A DNA stretch of 64,000 nucleotides from Bacteroidaceae bacterium (GCA_024401215.1 JAKSLL010000006.1:26608-90607); one strand, 5' to 3'; counted from the stretch's first letter, positions 16,562 through 25,394 are shown. Program-made: numbers and translations. Notes: generated by a model from the sequence alone, not told the origin.

Positions 16562-16613
16562 CGACAAAAGGAGATGAATGAATCCCCGCCATCATTAAAA
16601 ATAAAGTATAAAT

Positions 16614-17129
16614 ATGAGAGAATTGACAAATCAAGATATAATGTTTATCATAGCAGGCGTGCTCAATGTTGTTGGCATTGTCGGCTCGTTTGTGCCTGCC
16701 CTGCCTGGCCCTCCTCTGGCTTTGGCAGCAATGATACTTTGCTGTGTTGCATACCCTTCTACAATAATGATTGTTCTTACTGTCATGATGGCATTGCTTG
16801 TTGTGGCGTTGGCAATCACCGATTATCTTGCTCCGGGCTATATGGCGAAGAAGGCAGGAGGAAGCAAGAGAGCAGAGTGGGGCGCAAATATTGGTTTGTT
16901 CATTGGCCTGTTCTTCTTGCCTTGGGGTATTGTGATTGGACCTTTCGTTGGTGCATTTATTGGTCAGATTTCAGAGTATTCAGGCGAATTTGAATGGAAG
17001 AAATCTTTCGTTGTGGCGAGCTACACGCTCATGTCGCTTTTGGTCACATCCTTTTTTAAGTTTATGGCATGTCTGCTTATGCTTGCAATCTGTATAGTGG
17101 ATGTTGTGATATATTATTACAATTTATAA
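16614..17129 (+). CDS. DUF456 family membrane protein
   Basis: A 171-aa inner-membrane protein with about five hydrophobic segments. The repeated glycine-rich family hallmarks are present: GIVGSFVPALPGPPLALAAM (about 21-40), a central loop (ITDYLAPGYMAKKAGGSKRA), and LFFLPWGIVIGPFVGAFIGQ. The family is widespread and of unknown function. The gene has its own promoter and a strong terminator, so it is monocistronic. Confidence 0.9.
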   Translation: MRELTNQDIMFIIAGVLNVVGIVGSFVPALPGPPLALAAMILCCVAYPSTIMIVLTVMMALLVVALAITDYLAPGYMAKKAGGSKRAEWGANIGLFIGLFFLPWGIVIGPFVGAFIGQISEYSGEFEWKKSFVVASYTLMSLLVTSFFKFMACLLMLAICIVDVVIYYYNL

Positions 17130-17138
17130 GCAGAGTGA

Positions 17139-17181
17139 AAAAATTAGCCGCATCGTTGAATCATCGATGCGGCTAATTTTT
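17139..17181. terminator. Bidirectional intrinsic terminator
   Basis: A perfect 17-bp stem (17139-17155 with 17165-17181; core TTAGCCGCATCG) has A/T tails on both sides. It separates the convergent DUF456 and esterase genes. Confidence 0.9.
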
Positions 17182-17185
17182 GTTT

Positions 17186-18277
17186 CTACCAATTCATGAG
17201 ATTTTTGAGGTATGCGGTAAGTTCATTTGCCATCACCTCGTGTTGAGCATAACTTGGATGCCAGTCTGCTCCGTAACCGAGAGAACCATCTTGAGGCGTG
17301 ATATCGAAGCGGTACACTTCGTTGTCGCCGCTCTTGTGCGCTTCTTCCACAACCTTGTTCATCGAACTCTTGGCAAGCTCCAATGACTCGCCGCCCATCA
17401 TGCTTCCGCTGAGCAATACAATCTTTGCGTTGGCATAATGGTTGCGCACCTGTTTGTAGAGGTTGCGGTAGCCATTGAGCAGCAGCTTAGGATCTGCTCC
17501 GTCTGTTGATGTGTCGTTAGTGCCAAGATTGATGCAGACAACCTGTGGAGTGAATCGAGAGAAATCCCACTGATACTTCTCGTTATAAAGAAGTGTATGG
17601 GTGTATTCTGTGTTCATGTTGATTTTGTCTCCTGTGCGTGGGCCGTTATAGTTGCGGTACACTCCAATGCCTGAGCGAGCCACAACGAGATGCAATGCGT
17701 TGAGGTTGCGTGCTGTGCGAGCTGCATAGGTGTAGTAGTGGTTTGAAGTCTCATCCATGAAGTGATACATCTTGTCAGAGGCTTCGACACCATATCCGCA
17801 AGTGATGGAGTTGCCAATGAACTCGATGGTGCGCTCAGGCAGATTCTGTACAGGAGCGAGCGACTCTCCCTTGTCAACGATGAAGCCGCGGAACTCAGGC
17901 AGACGCTCATATCCCTCATTCACATACATCACCATAGCTTGGTGAGTTCCCTTTGGAAGACCTGCGGCGAGAGAGATTACTGAGTCGTTCTCGCTGTTGA
18001 AACACACCTTGAAAGCCTCGCATCCGTCGATAGATGCCATGAAATATCCAGACTTAGGCTTCGCCATCATCTTGAGAGATGTGCCGTTGAAGCCTGTGCG
18101 TATCTGTACGCCAGGGAAGGTGAATACTGGTCGTTCCGGGTTGCTGTTTTCTGTTCTTCCGATTATCTTGATGTTGCCGTCTGTAGGTTTTATCACCGTG
18201 CCGAAAGGTGCTATTGTCTGAGCAGAGACGTTTAATGCTGCAAGGAGTGTAAATGCAGCTGTAATATATTTCTTCAT
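17186..18277 (-). CDS. Secreted SGNH/GDSL esterase, carbohydrate esterase 2-like
   Basis: A 363-aa exported enzyme with signal peptide MKKYITAAFTLLAALNVSAQ. An N-terminal beta-sandwich (about 25-145) precedes the SGNH hydrolase domain. Block I is FIGNSITCGYG (Ser near residue 157), followed by NLGTNDTS and the Asp-His end motif DWHPSY. This two-domain layout and the GNSITCGYG motif match CE2 acetylxylan esterases, which remove acetyl groups from xylan. It lies 77 bases after a GH51 arabinofuranosidase on the same strand, consistent with arabinoxylan debranching. The ATG at 18277 is chosen because it starts the signal peptide. Confidence 0.85.
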   Translation of the reverse strand: MKKYITAAFTLLAALNVSAQTIAPFGTVIKPTDGNIKIIGRTENSNPERPVFTFPGVQIRTGFNGTSLKMMAKPKSGYFMASIDGCEAFKVCFNSENDSVISLAAGLPKGTHQAMVMYVNEGYERLPEFRGFIVDKGESLAPVQNLPERTIEFIGNSITCGYGVEASDKMYHFMDETSNHYYTYAARTARNLNALHLVVARSGIGVYRNYNGPRTGDKINMNTEYTHTLLYNEKYQWDFSRFTPQVVCINLGTNDTSTDGADPKLLLNGYRNLYKQVRNHYANAKIVLLSGSMMGGESLELAKSSMNKVVEEAHKSGDNEVYRFDITPQDGSLGYGADWHPSYAQHEVMANELTAYLKNLMNW

Positions 18278-18354
18278 ATTTTTAGATGTATAATGGCTGT
18301 TCGTATGCACAGCCGTCATTCTCTCAACCATATTTTAGGGTTGGTTGGAGGATA

Positions 18355-20829
18355 TTATTTCTTTTTTGAGTTTTTCTTTATCTTTATTGTCACCACAGAA
18401 TATGCAGGGATTTTCACTTCAAACTGGTTGCTTATCGTGATTGTCTTTGTCTCGTTCACCTCCCAGTTGCGCTGGTTAGGATTCTTCTCGCTTGCAAGCA
18501 CGTCCATGTTTGCTGTTGTGAGATAATCCTTCATGATGTCTTCCTGGCCAAGATTTACGGTCATGGCAGCCTCTTTTGGCAGGAGGCTTACAAACTTCAG
18601 ATAGATGTCGCCTGTCTTGCTGTCGCGAACAACAGACTTGTCTATGCGCTCCTTAATCTTGCCTATTTCTGAGTTGCGGTTTTCGCTGGCGTTGCTATAA
18701 CTTACAGAGAGGTCGGAGTAGATGTACTCATCGCCAGCATTCTGTCCGAATGCACGTTGCACATAATAGTTTGCTGTAGGCTTTATTTCCGTGTTGTTGA
18801 AATAGATGAGGTCGGGATTCCAGCTTGTGTGACCTTCTTTTGCAAGGAGAGGTGCGTAAGATGACATTATGACAACATCGGCATTGCGCTCAACATTAGT
18901 GAGATAGGCAGCCTCAACGAGTGCGTTTGTCACGTTGTTGCCTTTCGACGCCCATTCTCCGAGATACACTTTTGTGCCTTTGCGGTCGTAGTTGTCGTAG
19001 AAGTCACGATGTGAGAAATACCATGATGGGGAGTTGTAGTAATGCTCGTCAACCACCTCTATGTTATGCTTCTTGGCCTCTCGCCATCCATATTCGTAGT
19101 CGCTGCCTTCCCAGAATGGTCCAACTGTGCCCACGACAGTAATCTCTGGATGAGCCTTCTTGATGCCGTCGATGAGGAAGAGGTATCGCTCAAGGAACAC
19201 ATCGCTGATGAGGTCTTCATTTCCTATGCCGAGGTATTTCATGTTGAATGGGGCTGGGTGACCAGCTTTGGCGCGAATTTGTGCGAGTGGTGATGTCTTT
19301 GCATCGCCGTTAGCCCATTCGATGAGGTCAAGCAGCTCTTGCAGGTAGCTCTCCATTGTGAGAGGCTTGCCGTTGTATGTGTATGGTGATGGTTTGCCGT
19401 TAAGGTCTTTCTCAAAAGGAATGCCTCCCTGCTGTCCAGCTCCGCCTTTCCAAGAGTTTTGGCATGGCACGCCAGCAGCAAGCACAGGCAGAGGCTCTGC
19501 CCCCATGTCTTCGCAGAATTGGAAATATTCGTGGAATCCGAGTCCGCGTGTCTGGTGGTAGCTCCAGATGTTCATGTCTGGCTGACGCTCCCACAGTTCG
19601 CCCACAGTAGCCTGCCAATGATAGATGTTGTCGATGCCTTGTCCGTGTGTGGCGCATCCTCCAGGGAAGCGTACAAACTTAGGGTGAAGGTCAGCAATGG
19701 TTTCTGCAAGATCTCTCCTCAATCCGTTAGCATGACCCTTATATGTGTCTTTTGGCATGAGGGATATGAAGTCGATGTGCATAGAGCCTGCCTGAATAGG
19801 TTCGATGACAAGCTGAGCCTTAGCTGCAGACTTAGAAGCTGTCAGTACTGCTTTGTGCTGCTTCCAGTCGTCGCTCGCTTTGATTACTGTCGACGCTATG
19901 TACTCGCCGTTTTCCACAAGGCTCACTTTGATGGCGCCTATGCCTCTGGCAAAGAGTGAGAGGTTGTATTTAGCCTTTTCTTTGATGGCTATACCGTCCC
20001 ATCCTTCGTTGGTCACTTTTGCGCCTTTAGATGTGGTGTTCAGCACAAGATAATGTGGGTTGTTCTTATGAATAGGGGTGTTGGTGCCTATGCTCCATGT
20101 TGTGCCTTCGCCGTCAAGCTTCCATGCTGTTAAGGAGTTCCATTCGCGTCGGTCGTCAGACGAATACTCAAAGTCGCGGTTTTGAATCAGTTCGGCATAA
20201 AGTCCTCCGTCAGCAGCATAACTTATGTCTTCGAAGAATATGCCCATCAAGTCGGGAGAGATAGCCTTGCTGTCGTTCAAGTTGACATCAAGCTTCATGG
20301 TTATGTCCTTAGCGTTGCTGGCAATAGACTTGCCCTCGCTGATGAAGTCGATACGCTCTTTTGCACCATTTGCCTGTGCTTTAATTTGCTTTGCGAGCAA
20401 TGCCTCAAGTCCTGAATATGGAATGCGGATTATGTTATTCTCCGATGCCTTTTTCTGTTGCTCTACAACGTCCTTAAACTTCTCCTTGTCGATGTAAGGG
20501 TAGTCTTGCGGTTTCCAGAGGGCGAAATCCTCAGAACATGTTGTGGCAATCTGCCCATTGTTGAGATTTGGTATGAAAGTTGCCTTGTAAAGTCCCTTTT
20601 CATAAGACAATACAGGGTAGAAGAGCTTTTTCTCGCTGCCCCATGTGCCATAGTCGCTCTCGAAGAGATTGCACTCTATGCGTGTCCAGTGCTTCTTGTC
20701 GATGGAGTATGCGATTTTGAAATCTCGTGTGCCATTCTTGCTGTCTGGTCGCACATAAACCGAATCGGGATGATTGGCGAATGCTGATGCAGAAGTGGCG
20801 AGTAGGGCTGTTAACAGTAAATGTTTCAT
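18355..20829 (-). CDS. Alpha-L-arabinofuranosidase, GH51
   Basis: The 824-aa secreted hydrolase (signal peptide about residues 1-18) removes arabinofuranosyl side chains from arabinoxylan or arabinan. Residues ~20-175 are an extra N-terminal beta-rich region. Residues ~180-360 contain the start of the GH51 part (GIFFEDISYAADGGLYAEL) and a CBM-like insert. The catalytic barrel has RFPGGC (about 387-392), the acid/base Glu in GIGNEDL (about 538) and a likely nucleophile in YLGEWASKG (about 625). The C-terminus is a beta-sandwich. It is the first gene of a two-gene unit with the CE2-like esterase. Confidence 0.93.
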   Translation of the reverse strand: MKHLLLTALLATSASAFANHPDSVYVRPDSKNGTRDFKIAYSIDKKHWTRIECNLFESDYGTWGSEKKLFYPVLSYEKGLYKATFIPNLNNGQIATTCSEDFALWKPQDYPYIDKEKFKDVVEQQKKASENNIIRIPYSGLEALLAKQIKAQANGAKERIDFISEGKSIASNAKDITMKLDVNLNDSKAISPDLMGIFFEDISYAADGGLYAELIQNRDFEYSSDDRREWNSLTAWKLDGEGTTWSIGTNTPIHKNNPHYLVLNTTSKGAKVTNEGWDGIAIKEKAKYNLSLFARGIGAIKVSLVENGEYIASTVIKASDDWKQHKAVLTASKSAAKAQLVIEPIQAGSMHIDFISLMPKDTYKGHANGLRRDLAETIADLHPKFVRFPGGCATHGQGIDNIYHWQATVGELWERQPDMNIWSYHQTRGLGFHEYFQFCEDMGAEPLPVLAAGVPCQNSWKGGAGQQGGIPFEKDLNGKPSPYTYNGKPLTMESYLQELLDLIEWANGDAKTSPLAQIRAKAGHPAPFNMKYLGIGNEDLISDVFLERYLFLIDGIKKAHPEITVVGTVGPFWEGSDYEYGWREAKKHNIEVVDEHYYNSPSWYFSHRDFYDNYDRKGTKVYLGEWASKGNNVTNALVEAAYLTNVERNADVVIMSSYAPLLAKEGHTSWNPDLIYFNNTEIKPTANYYVQRAFGQNAGDEYIYSDLSVSYSNASENRNSEIGKIKERIDKSVVRDSKTGDIYLKFVSLLPKEAAMTVNLGQEDIMKDYLTTANMDVLASEKNPNQRNWEVNETKTITISNQFEVKIPAYSVVTIKIKKNSKKK

Positions 20830-20917
20830 TTGTAGTATTTGGGTTAGTATGAAATATTAGTATAGTAATATAGTAAAAGTCATTACTATAATGATATTGT
20901 TTTTCTCAATAATTCAA

Positions 20918-20949
20918 CAAAATTAGCGAAAGAAAACGATACTGCCAAA
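20918..20949 (-). promoter_or_regulatory. Promoter of the GH51 gene
   Basis: On the minus strand TTTG (20946-20949), a 20-base spacer and TAATTTTG (20918-20925) form a consensus promoter, with a leader of about 80 bases before the ATG. Confidence 0.65.
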
Positions 20950-21008
20950 TATTACTGCGTTTATCTGCAAATATGGTAGTGAATACTTGATTTGTGCCTC
21001 TGTATGTC

Positions 21009-21206
21009 GGTGTTATGACAGATATTCTAAATGTAGCGTACCTTTGCCCTTTGAAAGCTTAGGTGTCAACTTTTTCAGTGCTAACCGCGGGGTACTGTCA
21101 ACTAAATCAGGACGCATTCAAGGCAAGTGTCAACCTGAGCAGTATTAACTAATGAATGTGTCAACTAAAACCAGTACCATACAGGTGTTATGGTTGATAT
21201 TCTAAA
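21009..21206. repeat. Direct repeats enclosing four phased GTGTCAACT motifs
   Basis: GGTGTTATG-N3-GATATTCTAAA occurs at 21009-21031 and 21184-21206. Between them GTGTCAACT or a one-base variant recurs at 21063, 21095, 21127 and 21158, spaced 32, 32 and 31 bases. A CAGT or CAGG follows most copies a few bases downstream. The multiple end-like sites resemble the repeated terminal sites of some insertion sequences, but no transposase is present. Confidence 0.6.
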
Positions 21207-21218
21207 CAGCAAATAAAA

Positions 21219-21273
21219 ATGCTTTATGTTGCAAGTGTAACATGCCTTGTGTAACACTTGCAACATAAAGCAT
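21219..21273 (-). terminator. Long-stem terminator of the lipoprotein gene
   Basis: ATGCTTTATGTTGCAAGTGT (21219-21238) is perfectly complementary to 21254-21273, around a 15-base loop. On the minus strand the stem is followed by TTTTTATTT, so it fits termination of the lipoprotein gene ending at 21355. Related GTAACAC/TGTTAC units continue to about 21310. Confidence 0.75.
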
Positions 21274-21354
21274 GTAACACTTGTAACACGCCGTATGTTA
21301 CGCTTGCAACAGTTAAGTGCAGTAAGTGGACTAATGCTTACAGAAGTACTGAAT

Positions 21355-21780
21355 TTAATTCTCGTCTTCGTCTGTATTTGGAGTTATAACCAATAGGGTA
21401 GCTTTTGCTTCTTGAGGAACATCGAAAAGCACCTTGCCTATTGTGTATGAAATCTTTGAATTGAATGTAATTGTGTATCTGCCAGGCTTAGATGGTGCGG
21501 CAAATTTCACTTTTGTTGGTAAAGAAGAGGTATGGTTTTTGTTGCGGTAGAGGATTCTGCCGTCATCGCATGTGATATTTTGTTCGTAAAAATAGTAATC
21601 CTTGCCTTTTTCTTGGAAAGTAACAGTAATAGCAACTGAGTCTTCAGGATAGCATGTTGATGGCGACAGTTCTAAGTCGTTGAATGTTGGTAATGTACCT
21701 GTTCCATCGATGTCGTCGTCACAGCTCACCATAGCGAAGGCAGCAACAAGCATGAAGAGTGAATAGAAGATATTTTTCAT
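21355..21780 (-). CDS. Small hypothetical lipoprotein
   Basis: A 141-aa protein with a lipoprotein signal (MKNIFYSLFMLVAAFAMVSC; lipobox Cys at residue 20) followed by acidic residues (DDDID), the usual sorting context for surface lipoproteins in Bacteroidetes. The body looks like a beta-sandwich, possibly Ig-like (PEDSVAITVTFQEKG and PGRYTITFNSK). Function is unknown. It has its own divergent promoter and a long-stem terminator. Confidence 0.8.
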   Translation of the reverse strand: MKNIFYSLFMLVAAFAMVSCDDDIDGTGTLPTFNDLELSPSTCYPEDSVAITVTFQEKGKDYYFYEQNITCDDGRILYRNKNHTSSLPTKVKFAAPSKPGRYTITFNSKISYTIGKVLFDVPQEAKATLLVITPNTDEDEN

Positions 21781-21861
21781 TGTTTTTATAATATAATGTT
21801 ATAGTGGCGTTTGTATGTGTTGGAAAAGAAGAAAACACACTCAATGCCGAGTAATTTTGTG

Positions 21862-21890
21862 CAAAGTTATTGAAATTTGTTGAAAAACAA
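21862..21890 (-). promoter_or_regulatory. Promoter of the small lipoprotein gene
   Basis: The minus strand has TTG (21888-21890), an 18-base spacer and TAACTTTG (21862-21869). It interleaves with the divergent ribE promoter, so the two may compete for polymerase. Confidence 0.6.
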
Positions 21891-21899
21891 TTATCTTTG
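21870..21899 (+). promoter_or_regulatory. ribE promoter
   Basis: TTG (21870-21872), a 19-base spacer and TATCTTTG (21892-21899) fit the consensus. The predicted start is near 21906, about 74 bases before the ATG. No FMN-riboswitch-like structure is evident in this short leader. Confidence 0.65.
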
Positions 21900-21979
21900 C
21901 ATATATTTAACAATTACGGTCGATTCAAAGCGTTGTAACTTGCATGAGATGCATGCTTTGTAATATTACAATTTTAATT

Positions 21980-22582
21980 ATGTTTAGCGGTATAGTCGAA
22001 GAATTTGCAACAGTTGTTGCTATAGAGAAGGAGCAAGAGAATATGCATTTCACACTCACTTGCTCGTTTGTTGATCAACTCAAGATAGATCAAAGTGTTG
22101 CGCATAATGGCGTATGTCTGACGGTTGTGAAAATCTTTGATAACAAGTATGTTGTTACAGCCATGAAGGAGACACTCATGAAGAGTAATCTTGGTTTGCT
22201 GAAAGTTGGTGATAAGGTGAATGTGGAGCGTTCGATGATGATGAATGGTCGTCTTGACGGGCATATAGTGCAGGGTCATGTGGATCAGACAGCAGAGTGC
22301 GTGGAGAAGATTGACCAGCAGGGAAGCTACACATATACATTTAAGTATGTGTTCGATAAGGAGATGGCGAAGAAAGGTTATATGACGGTTGACAAGGGTA
22401 GTGTGACTGTTAACGGCGTGTCACTCACAGTATGCAATTCTACAGATGACAGTTTTCAGGTTAATATCATTCCATATACATACGAGCATACCAACTTCCA
22501 TCAGATACAAGTCGGCACAAAGGTGAATCTCGAGTTCGATATTATTGGAAAGTATATTGCTCGCATTCAAAGCTTTGAGTAA
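21980..22582 (+). CDS. ribE: Riboflavin synthase, alpha chain
   Basis: The enzyme dismutates two 6,7-dimethyl-8-ribityllumazine molecules to riboflavin. At 200 aa it has standard length and two lumazine-binding barrels. The first starts MFSGIVEEFATVV and contains VAHNGVCLTVVK and GRLDGHIVQGHVD. The second contains VTVNGVSLTVCN and the IIPYTYEHTNF motif. The ATG at 21980 gives the canonical MFSGI start; the longer frame from 21944 does not. An SGNH lipoprotein gene follows after 5 bases and is probably cotranscribed. Confidence 0.95.
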   Translation: MFSGIVEEFATVVAIEKEQENMHFTLTCSFVDQLKIDQSVAHNGVCLTVVKIFDNKYVVTAMKETLMKSNLGLLKVGDKVNVERSMMMNGRLDGHIVQGHVDQTAECVEKIDQQGSYTYTFKYVFDKEMAKKGYMTVDKGSVTVNGVSLTVCNSTDDSFQVNIIPYTYEHTNFHQIQVGTKVNLEFDIIGKYIARIQSFE

Positions 22583-22587
22583 ATAAC

Positions 22588-23259
22588 ATGGCGGCTTATA
22601 TGAGAAAGCTTTTGTTCCTTATATGTGTGCTGGCACTCCATGCTTGTACGTCAAGCAAGGTGCTGAATGTGATAGGCGACTCTTATGTTGCCAACCACAA
22701 ATGCCCGAAAGAAGAGACGTGGCATGCTAAGATGGCAATGGAGCTTGGATACACATATAATAATTATGGGCGCAATGGGTCGAGCATAGCCTTTGACCGT
22801 ACTCATGACGGCAAGTATAACTTTGGCCCTGCGATGTGGGTGCGATACAAGGACATGGATCCGAAAGCTGATTATGTCTTGATAGTGGCAGGTCATAATG
22901 ATGCAAACAAATGTGGTGAGAATGCTGATTCGCTGAAGATGTTTGCCGACTCGCTTGAAGTGTTACTGACTGGTATTGAACGCCATTGCCCTAAGGCGAA
23001 GATAGGTTTTGTCTCTCCTTGGTATGTGGATAGTCCTGGCTTTGAGCCAGTATGCAGCATTATCGAAGAAGTGTGCTTGCGCCATAAGATACCTGTGATG
23101 ATGAATTACGATTCAGCATGTGTGGTAAAGGTTCGTGATGATGATTTCAGGAAGAAGTATTTCCAAAAGCCTGAAGACAAGGCTCATCTCAATGCAAAGG
23201 GGCATGACTTGTTTCTCCCTTATGCAAAAGAGTGGTTTGAGAAGAACGTGAAGAAGTAG
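22588..23259 (+). CDS. SGNH/GDSL hydrolase lipoprotein
   Basis: The 223-aa protein has a lipoprotein signal ending LALHAC. The SGNH blocks are VIGDSYVANH (nucleophile Ser near residue 32), the block II Gly region NNYGRNGSS, the block III GHNDAN, and the C-terminal Asp-x-x-His-like DKAHLNAKGHDLF. It should be a periplasmic or surface esterase; the substrate is unknown. The ATG at 22600 (fifth residue) is an equally good start. It sits 5 bases after ribE and is followed by a strong terminator. Confidence 0.85.
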   Translation: MAAYMRKLLFLICVLALHACTSSKVLNVIGDSYVANHKCPKEETWHAKMAMELGYTYNNYGRNGSSIAFDRTHDGKYNFGPAMWVRYKDMDPKADYVLIVAGHNDANKCGENADSLKMFADSLEVLLTGIERHCPKAKIGFVSPWYVDSPGFEPVCSIIEEVCLRHKIPVMMNYDSACVVKVRDDDFRKKYFQKPEDKAHLNAKGHDLFLPYAKEWFEKNVKK

Positions 23260-23314
23260 AAAGTATCTCATGCTTGCAATATACACTTGCTTTTGTGCAA
23301 AAAAACGTGCGTTT

Positions 23315-23357
23315 GAGAGTGAAATCCTTTGCGAATGAAGGGTTTCACTCTCTTTTT
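23315..23357 (+). terminator. Strong intrinsic terminator
   Basis: A 15-bp stem (23315-23329 with 23338-23352; core GAGAGTGAAA / TTTCACTCTC, one G-T wobble) with an 8-base loop is followed by five T residues. It ends the ribE-SGNH unit. Confidence 0.9.
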
Positions 23358-23364
23358 ATAAAAA

Positions 23365-23400
23365 AACGTACGTTAAATTCATTGGTTTTTATTACTTTTG
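23365..23400 (+). promoter_or_regulatory. ilvD promoter region with palindrome
   Basis: TACTTTTG (23393-23400), followed by C, is a -7 match. The perfect palindrome AACGTACGTT (23365-23374) covers the expected -33 position. A near copy, AACGTGCGTT, lies at 23304-23313. A repressor or activator site is possible. Confidence 0.5.
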
Positions 23401-23413
23401 CATCGTTTTTGGA

Positions 23414-23445
23414 CCTTTCTCTTGCAGCGAGAGAGGTGCTTTTTT
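23414..23445 (+). terminator. Terminator-like hairpin in the ilvD leader
   Basis: CCTTTCTC (23414-23421) pairs with GAGAGAGG (23429-23436), one G-T wobble, and six T residues follow at 23440-23445. It starts only a few bases after the predicted transcription start. It could be an attenuator, a second terminator for upstream transcripts, or a 5'-end stabilising hairpin. Confidence 0.5.
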
Positions 23446-23509
23446 GTCGCAGTAAGCTAAATTGTCGTTATTGTGGCAGGATAAAATTGATAAAAAGATT
23501 CTAACATAT

Positions 23510-25312
23510 ATGAAACATCAGTTACGTAGTGCAGTATGCACAGAAGGTCGCCGTATGGCAGGTGCCCGTGCTCTTTGGGTAGCCAACGGTATGAAGCGTG
23601 AGCAGTTTGGCAAGCCAATCATTGCTATTGTAAATTCATTCACTCAGTTTGTGCCAGGTCACACTCATCTTCACGAAATCGGTCAGATTGTGAAGGCTGA
23701 GATAGAAAAGCTCGGTTGCTATGCAGCAGAGTTTAACACAATTGCTGTGGATGACGGTATTGCAATGGGACACGACGGTATGCTTTACTCTCTCCCTTCA
23801 CGCGACATCATAGCGGACTCTGTTGAGTATATGGTTAACGCACACAAGGCAGACGCTATGGTGTGCATCTCTAACTGCGACAAGGTTACTCCTGGTATGC
23901 TCATGGCTGCTATGCGCCTCAATATCCCTGCTGTGTTTGTAAGCGGTGGCCCTATGGAGGCAGGTAAGGTGAACGGCGAGAATGCCGACCTTATCACAGC
24001 AATGATCAAGGGTGGTGACCCAACAGTCAGCGACGAGGAACTTGCTGTTGTTGAGCATAGTGCATGCCCTGGTTGTGGTGCATGCTCTGGTATGTTTACA
24101 GCAAACTCTATGAACTCTCTTACTGAGGCTCTTGGCTTCTCTCTTCCAGGCAATGGTTCAATCCTTGCAACTCACGTTAACCGTGTTCAGCTCTTCAAGG
24201 ATGCTGCAAAGATTATCGTGAAGAATGCCATGGCTTACTATGAAGATGGCGATGAGTCAGTTCTTCCTCGTTCAATAGCTACACGTCAGGCATTCCTCAA
24301 CGCAATGACTCTTGACATTGCTATGGGTGCTTCAACAAATACTGTTCTTCACCTCCTCGCTGTTGCTCAGGAGGGTGGTGTTGACTTCAAGATGACAGAC
24401 ATCGACCAGCTTTCACGCAAGGTGCCATTCCTCTGCAAGCTCGCTCCAAACTGGCAGAAATACTCTATCCAGGAGGAGAACCGTGCAGGTGGTATCCTTG
24501 GCATCATGGGTGAGCTTGCTAAGGGCGACCTTCTCGACCTCACTTGCAAGCGTGTGAACGGCTCAACTCTTGGTGAAGATATCAAGAAGTACAGCATCAC
24601 AGGTGATACTATCGACCCAGAGGCTGACCGCATCTACCACTCAGCTCCTGCTGGCAAGTTCTCAACTAAGATGGGTTCACAGGACACACGTTGGGAGTCA
24701 CTTGACACAGACCGTGAGAATGGATGTATTCGTGACATCGAGCATGCTTACACAAAGGACGGCGGTATGGCTGTTCTCTTTGGTAACATTGCACAGGATG
24801 GCTGTGTGGTGAAGACTGCTGGTGTTGCTCCTGAGCTTTGGCATTTTGAAGGTCCTGCAGTATGCTTCGACTCACAGGAAGACGCTTGCGAGGGCATCCT
24901 CGGAGGCAAGGTGAAGAAGGGCGACTGCGTAGTCATCACTCACGAAGGTCCTAAGGGTGGTCCTGGTATGCAGGAGATGCTTTACCCTACATCTTATATA
25001 AAGAGTATGCACATGGGTAAGGAATGTGCCCTCATCACAGACGGACGTTTCTCTGGTGGTACTTCGGGTCTTTCTATCGGTCACATCTCTCCAGAGGCAG
25101 CATCTGGCGGCAATATCGGCAAGATCAAGGATGGCGACATTATCGTTATCGATATCCCTTCACGTTCAATCAATGTGAAGCTTTCTGACGAGGAACTTGC
25201 AGCTCGTCCACAGCAGCCACTCAAGCGCAACCGTGTTGTGTCAAAGGCTCTTCGTGCTTATGCTCAGAGTGTGGCAAGTGCAGATAAGGGTGGCGTGAGG
25301 ATTATTGATTGA
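23510..25312 (+). CDS. ilvD: Dihydroxy-acid dehydratase
   Basis: IlvD dehydrates 2,3-dihydroxy-isovalerate and -methylvalerate to the 2-keto acids of valine and isoleucine synthesis, using an iron-sulfur cluster. The 600-aa protein shows [10 protein letters not shown] with a cluster Cys, the [18 protein letters not shown] cluster motif (about 185-203), the [11 protein letters not shown] region and the C-terminal [15 protein letters not shown]. The ATG at 23510 matches the family start; the frame open from 23462 is leader. Its TGA overlaps the first base of the inverted repeat that separates it from ilvB. Confidence 0.97.
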   Translation: MKHQLRSAVCTEGRRMAGARALWVANGMKREQFGKPIIAIVNSFTQFVPGHTHLHEIGQIVKAEIEKLGCYAAEFNTIAVDDGIAMGHDGMLYSLPSRDIIADSVEYMVNAHKADAMVCISNCDKVTPGMLMAAMRLNIPAVFVSGGPMEAGKVNGENADLITAMIKGGDPTVSDEELAVVEHSACPGCGACSGMFTANSMNSLTEALGFSLPGNGSILATHVNRVQLFKDAAKIIVKNAMAYYEDGDESVLPRSIATRQAFLNAMTLDIAMGASTNTVLHLLAVAQEGGVDFKMTDIDQLSRKVPFLCKLAPNWQKYSIQEENRAGGILGIMGELAKGDLLDLTCKRVNGSTLGEDIKKYSITGDTIDPEADRIYHSAPAGKFSTKMGSQDTRWESLDTDRENGCIRDIEHAYTKDGGMAVLFGNIAQDGCVVKTAGVAPELWHFEGPAVCFDSQEDACEGILGGKVKKGDCVVITHEGPKGGPGMQEMLYPTSYIKSMHMGKECALITDGRFSGGTSGLSIGHISPEAASGGNIGKIKDGDIIVIDIPSRSINVKLSDEELAARPQQPLKRNRVVSKALRAYAQSVASADKGGVRIID

Positions 25313-25344
25313 TGACCCCCTCCCAGCCTCCCCGAGGGGAGGAG
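25312..25344 (+). repeat. Left 33-bp inverted repeat of the DUF559 unit
   Basis: The repeat starts ATGACCCCCTCCCAGCC and contains the palindrome CCTCCCCGAGGGGAGG. Its reverse complement recurs at 25853-25885 with a single mismatch. The first base is the last base of the ilvD stop codon. Confidence 0.85.
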
Positions 25345-25361
25345 AAGAAAGACACCATAGG

Positions 25362-25394
25362 TTGGATTGTACGATAACTTGGATTGTACGATAA
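25362..25394 (+). repeat. 16-bp tandem direct repeat
   Basis: TTGGATTGTACGATAA occurs twice (25362-25377 and 25379-25394) with one base between, just before the DUF559 pseudogene ATG. Confidence 0.8.

Larger units (their letters stand above)
20830..21354. other. Repeat-rich intergenic region, 525 bases
   Basis: No gene is visible. Contents: the GH51 promoter (20918-20949), a plus-strand TACCTTTG (21039-21046) with no gene after it, two copies of a 23-base direct repeat (21009-21031, 21184-21206) enclosing four evenly spaced GTGTCAACT motifs, and a 20-bp-stem terminator (21219-21273). Confidence 0.7.

Noticed and set aside
21063-21166. Possible CRISPR-like array (32-bp spacing)
   Set aside because: The conserved part is only ~9-13 bases, the intervening sequences are not spacer-like, and no cas genes are present.
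21900-21979. FMN riboswitch before ribE
   Set aside because: The leader is under 80 bases, AU-rich, and shows none of the conserved stems or the GGGGC-type core expected of the riboswitch.
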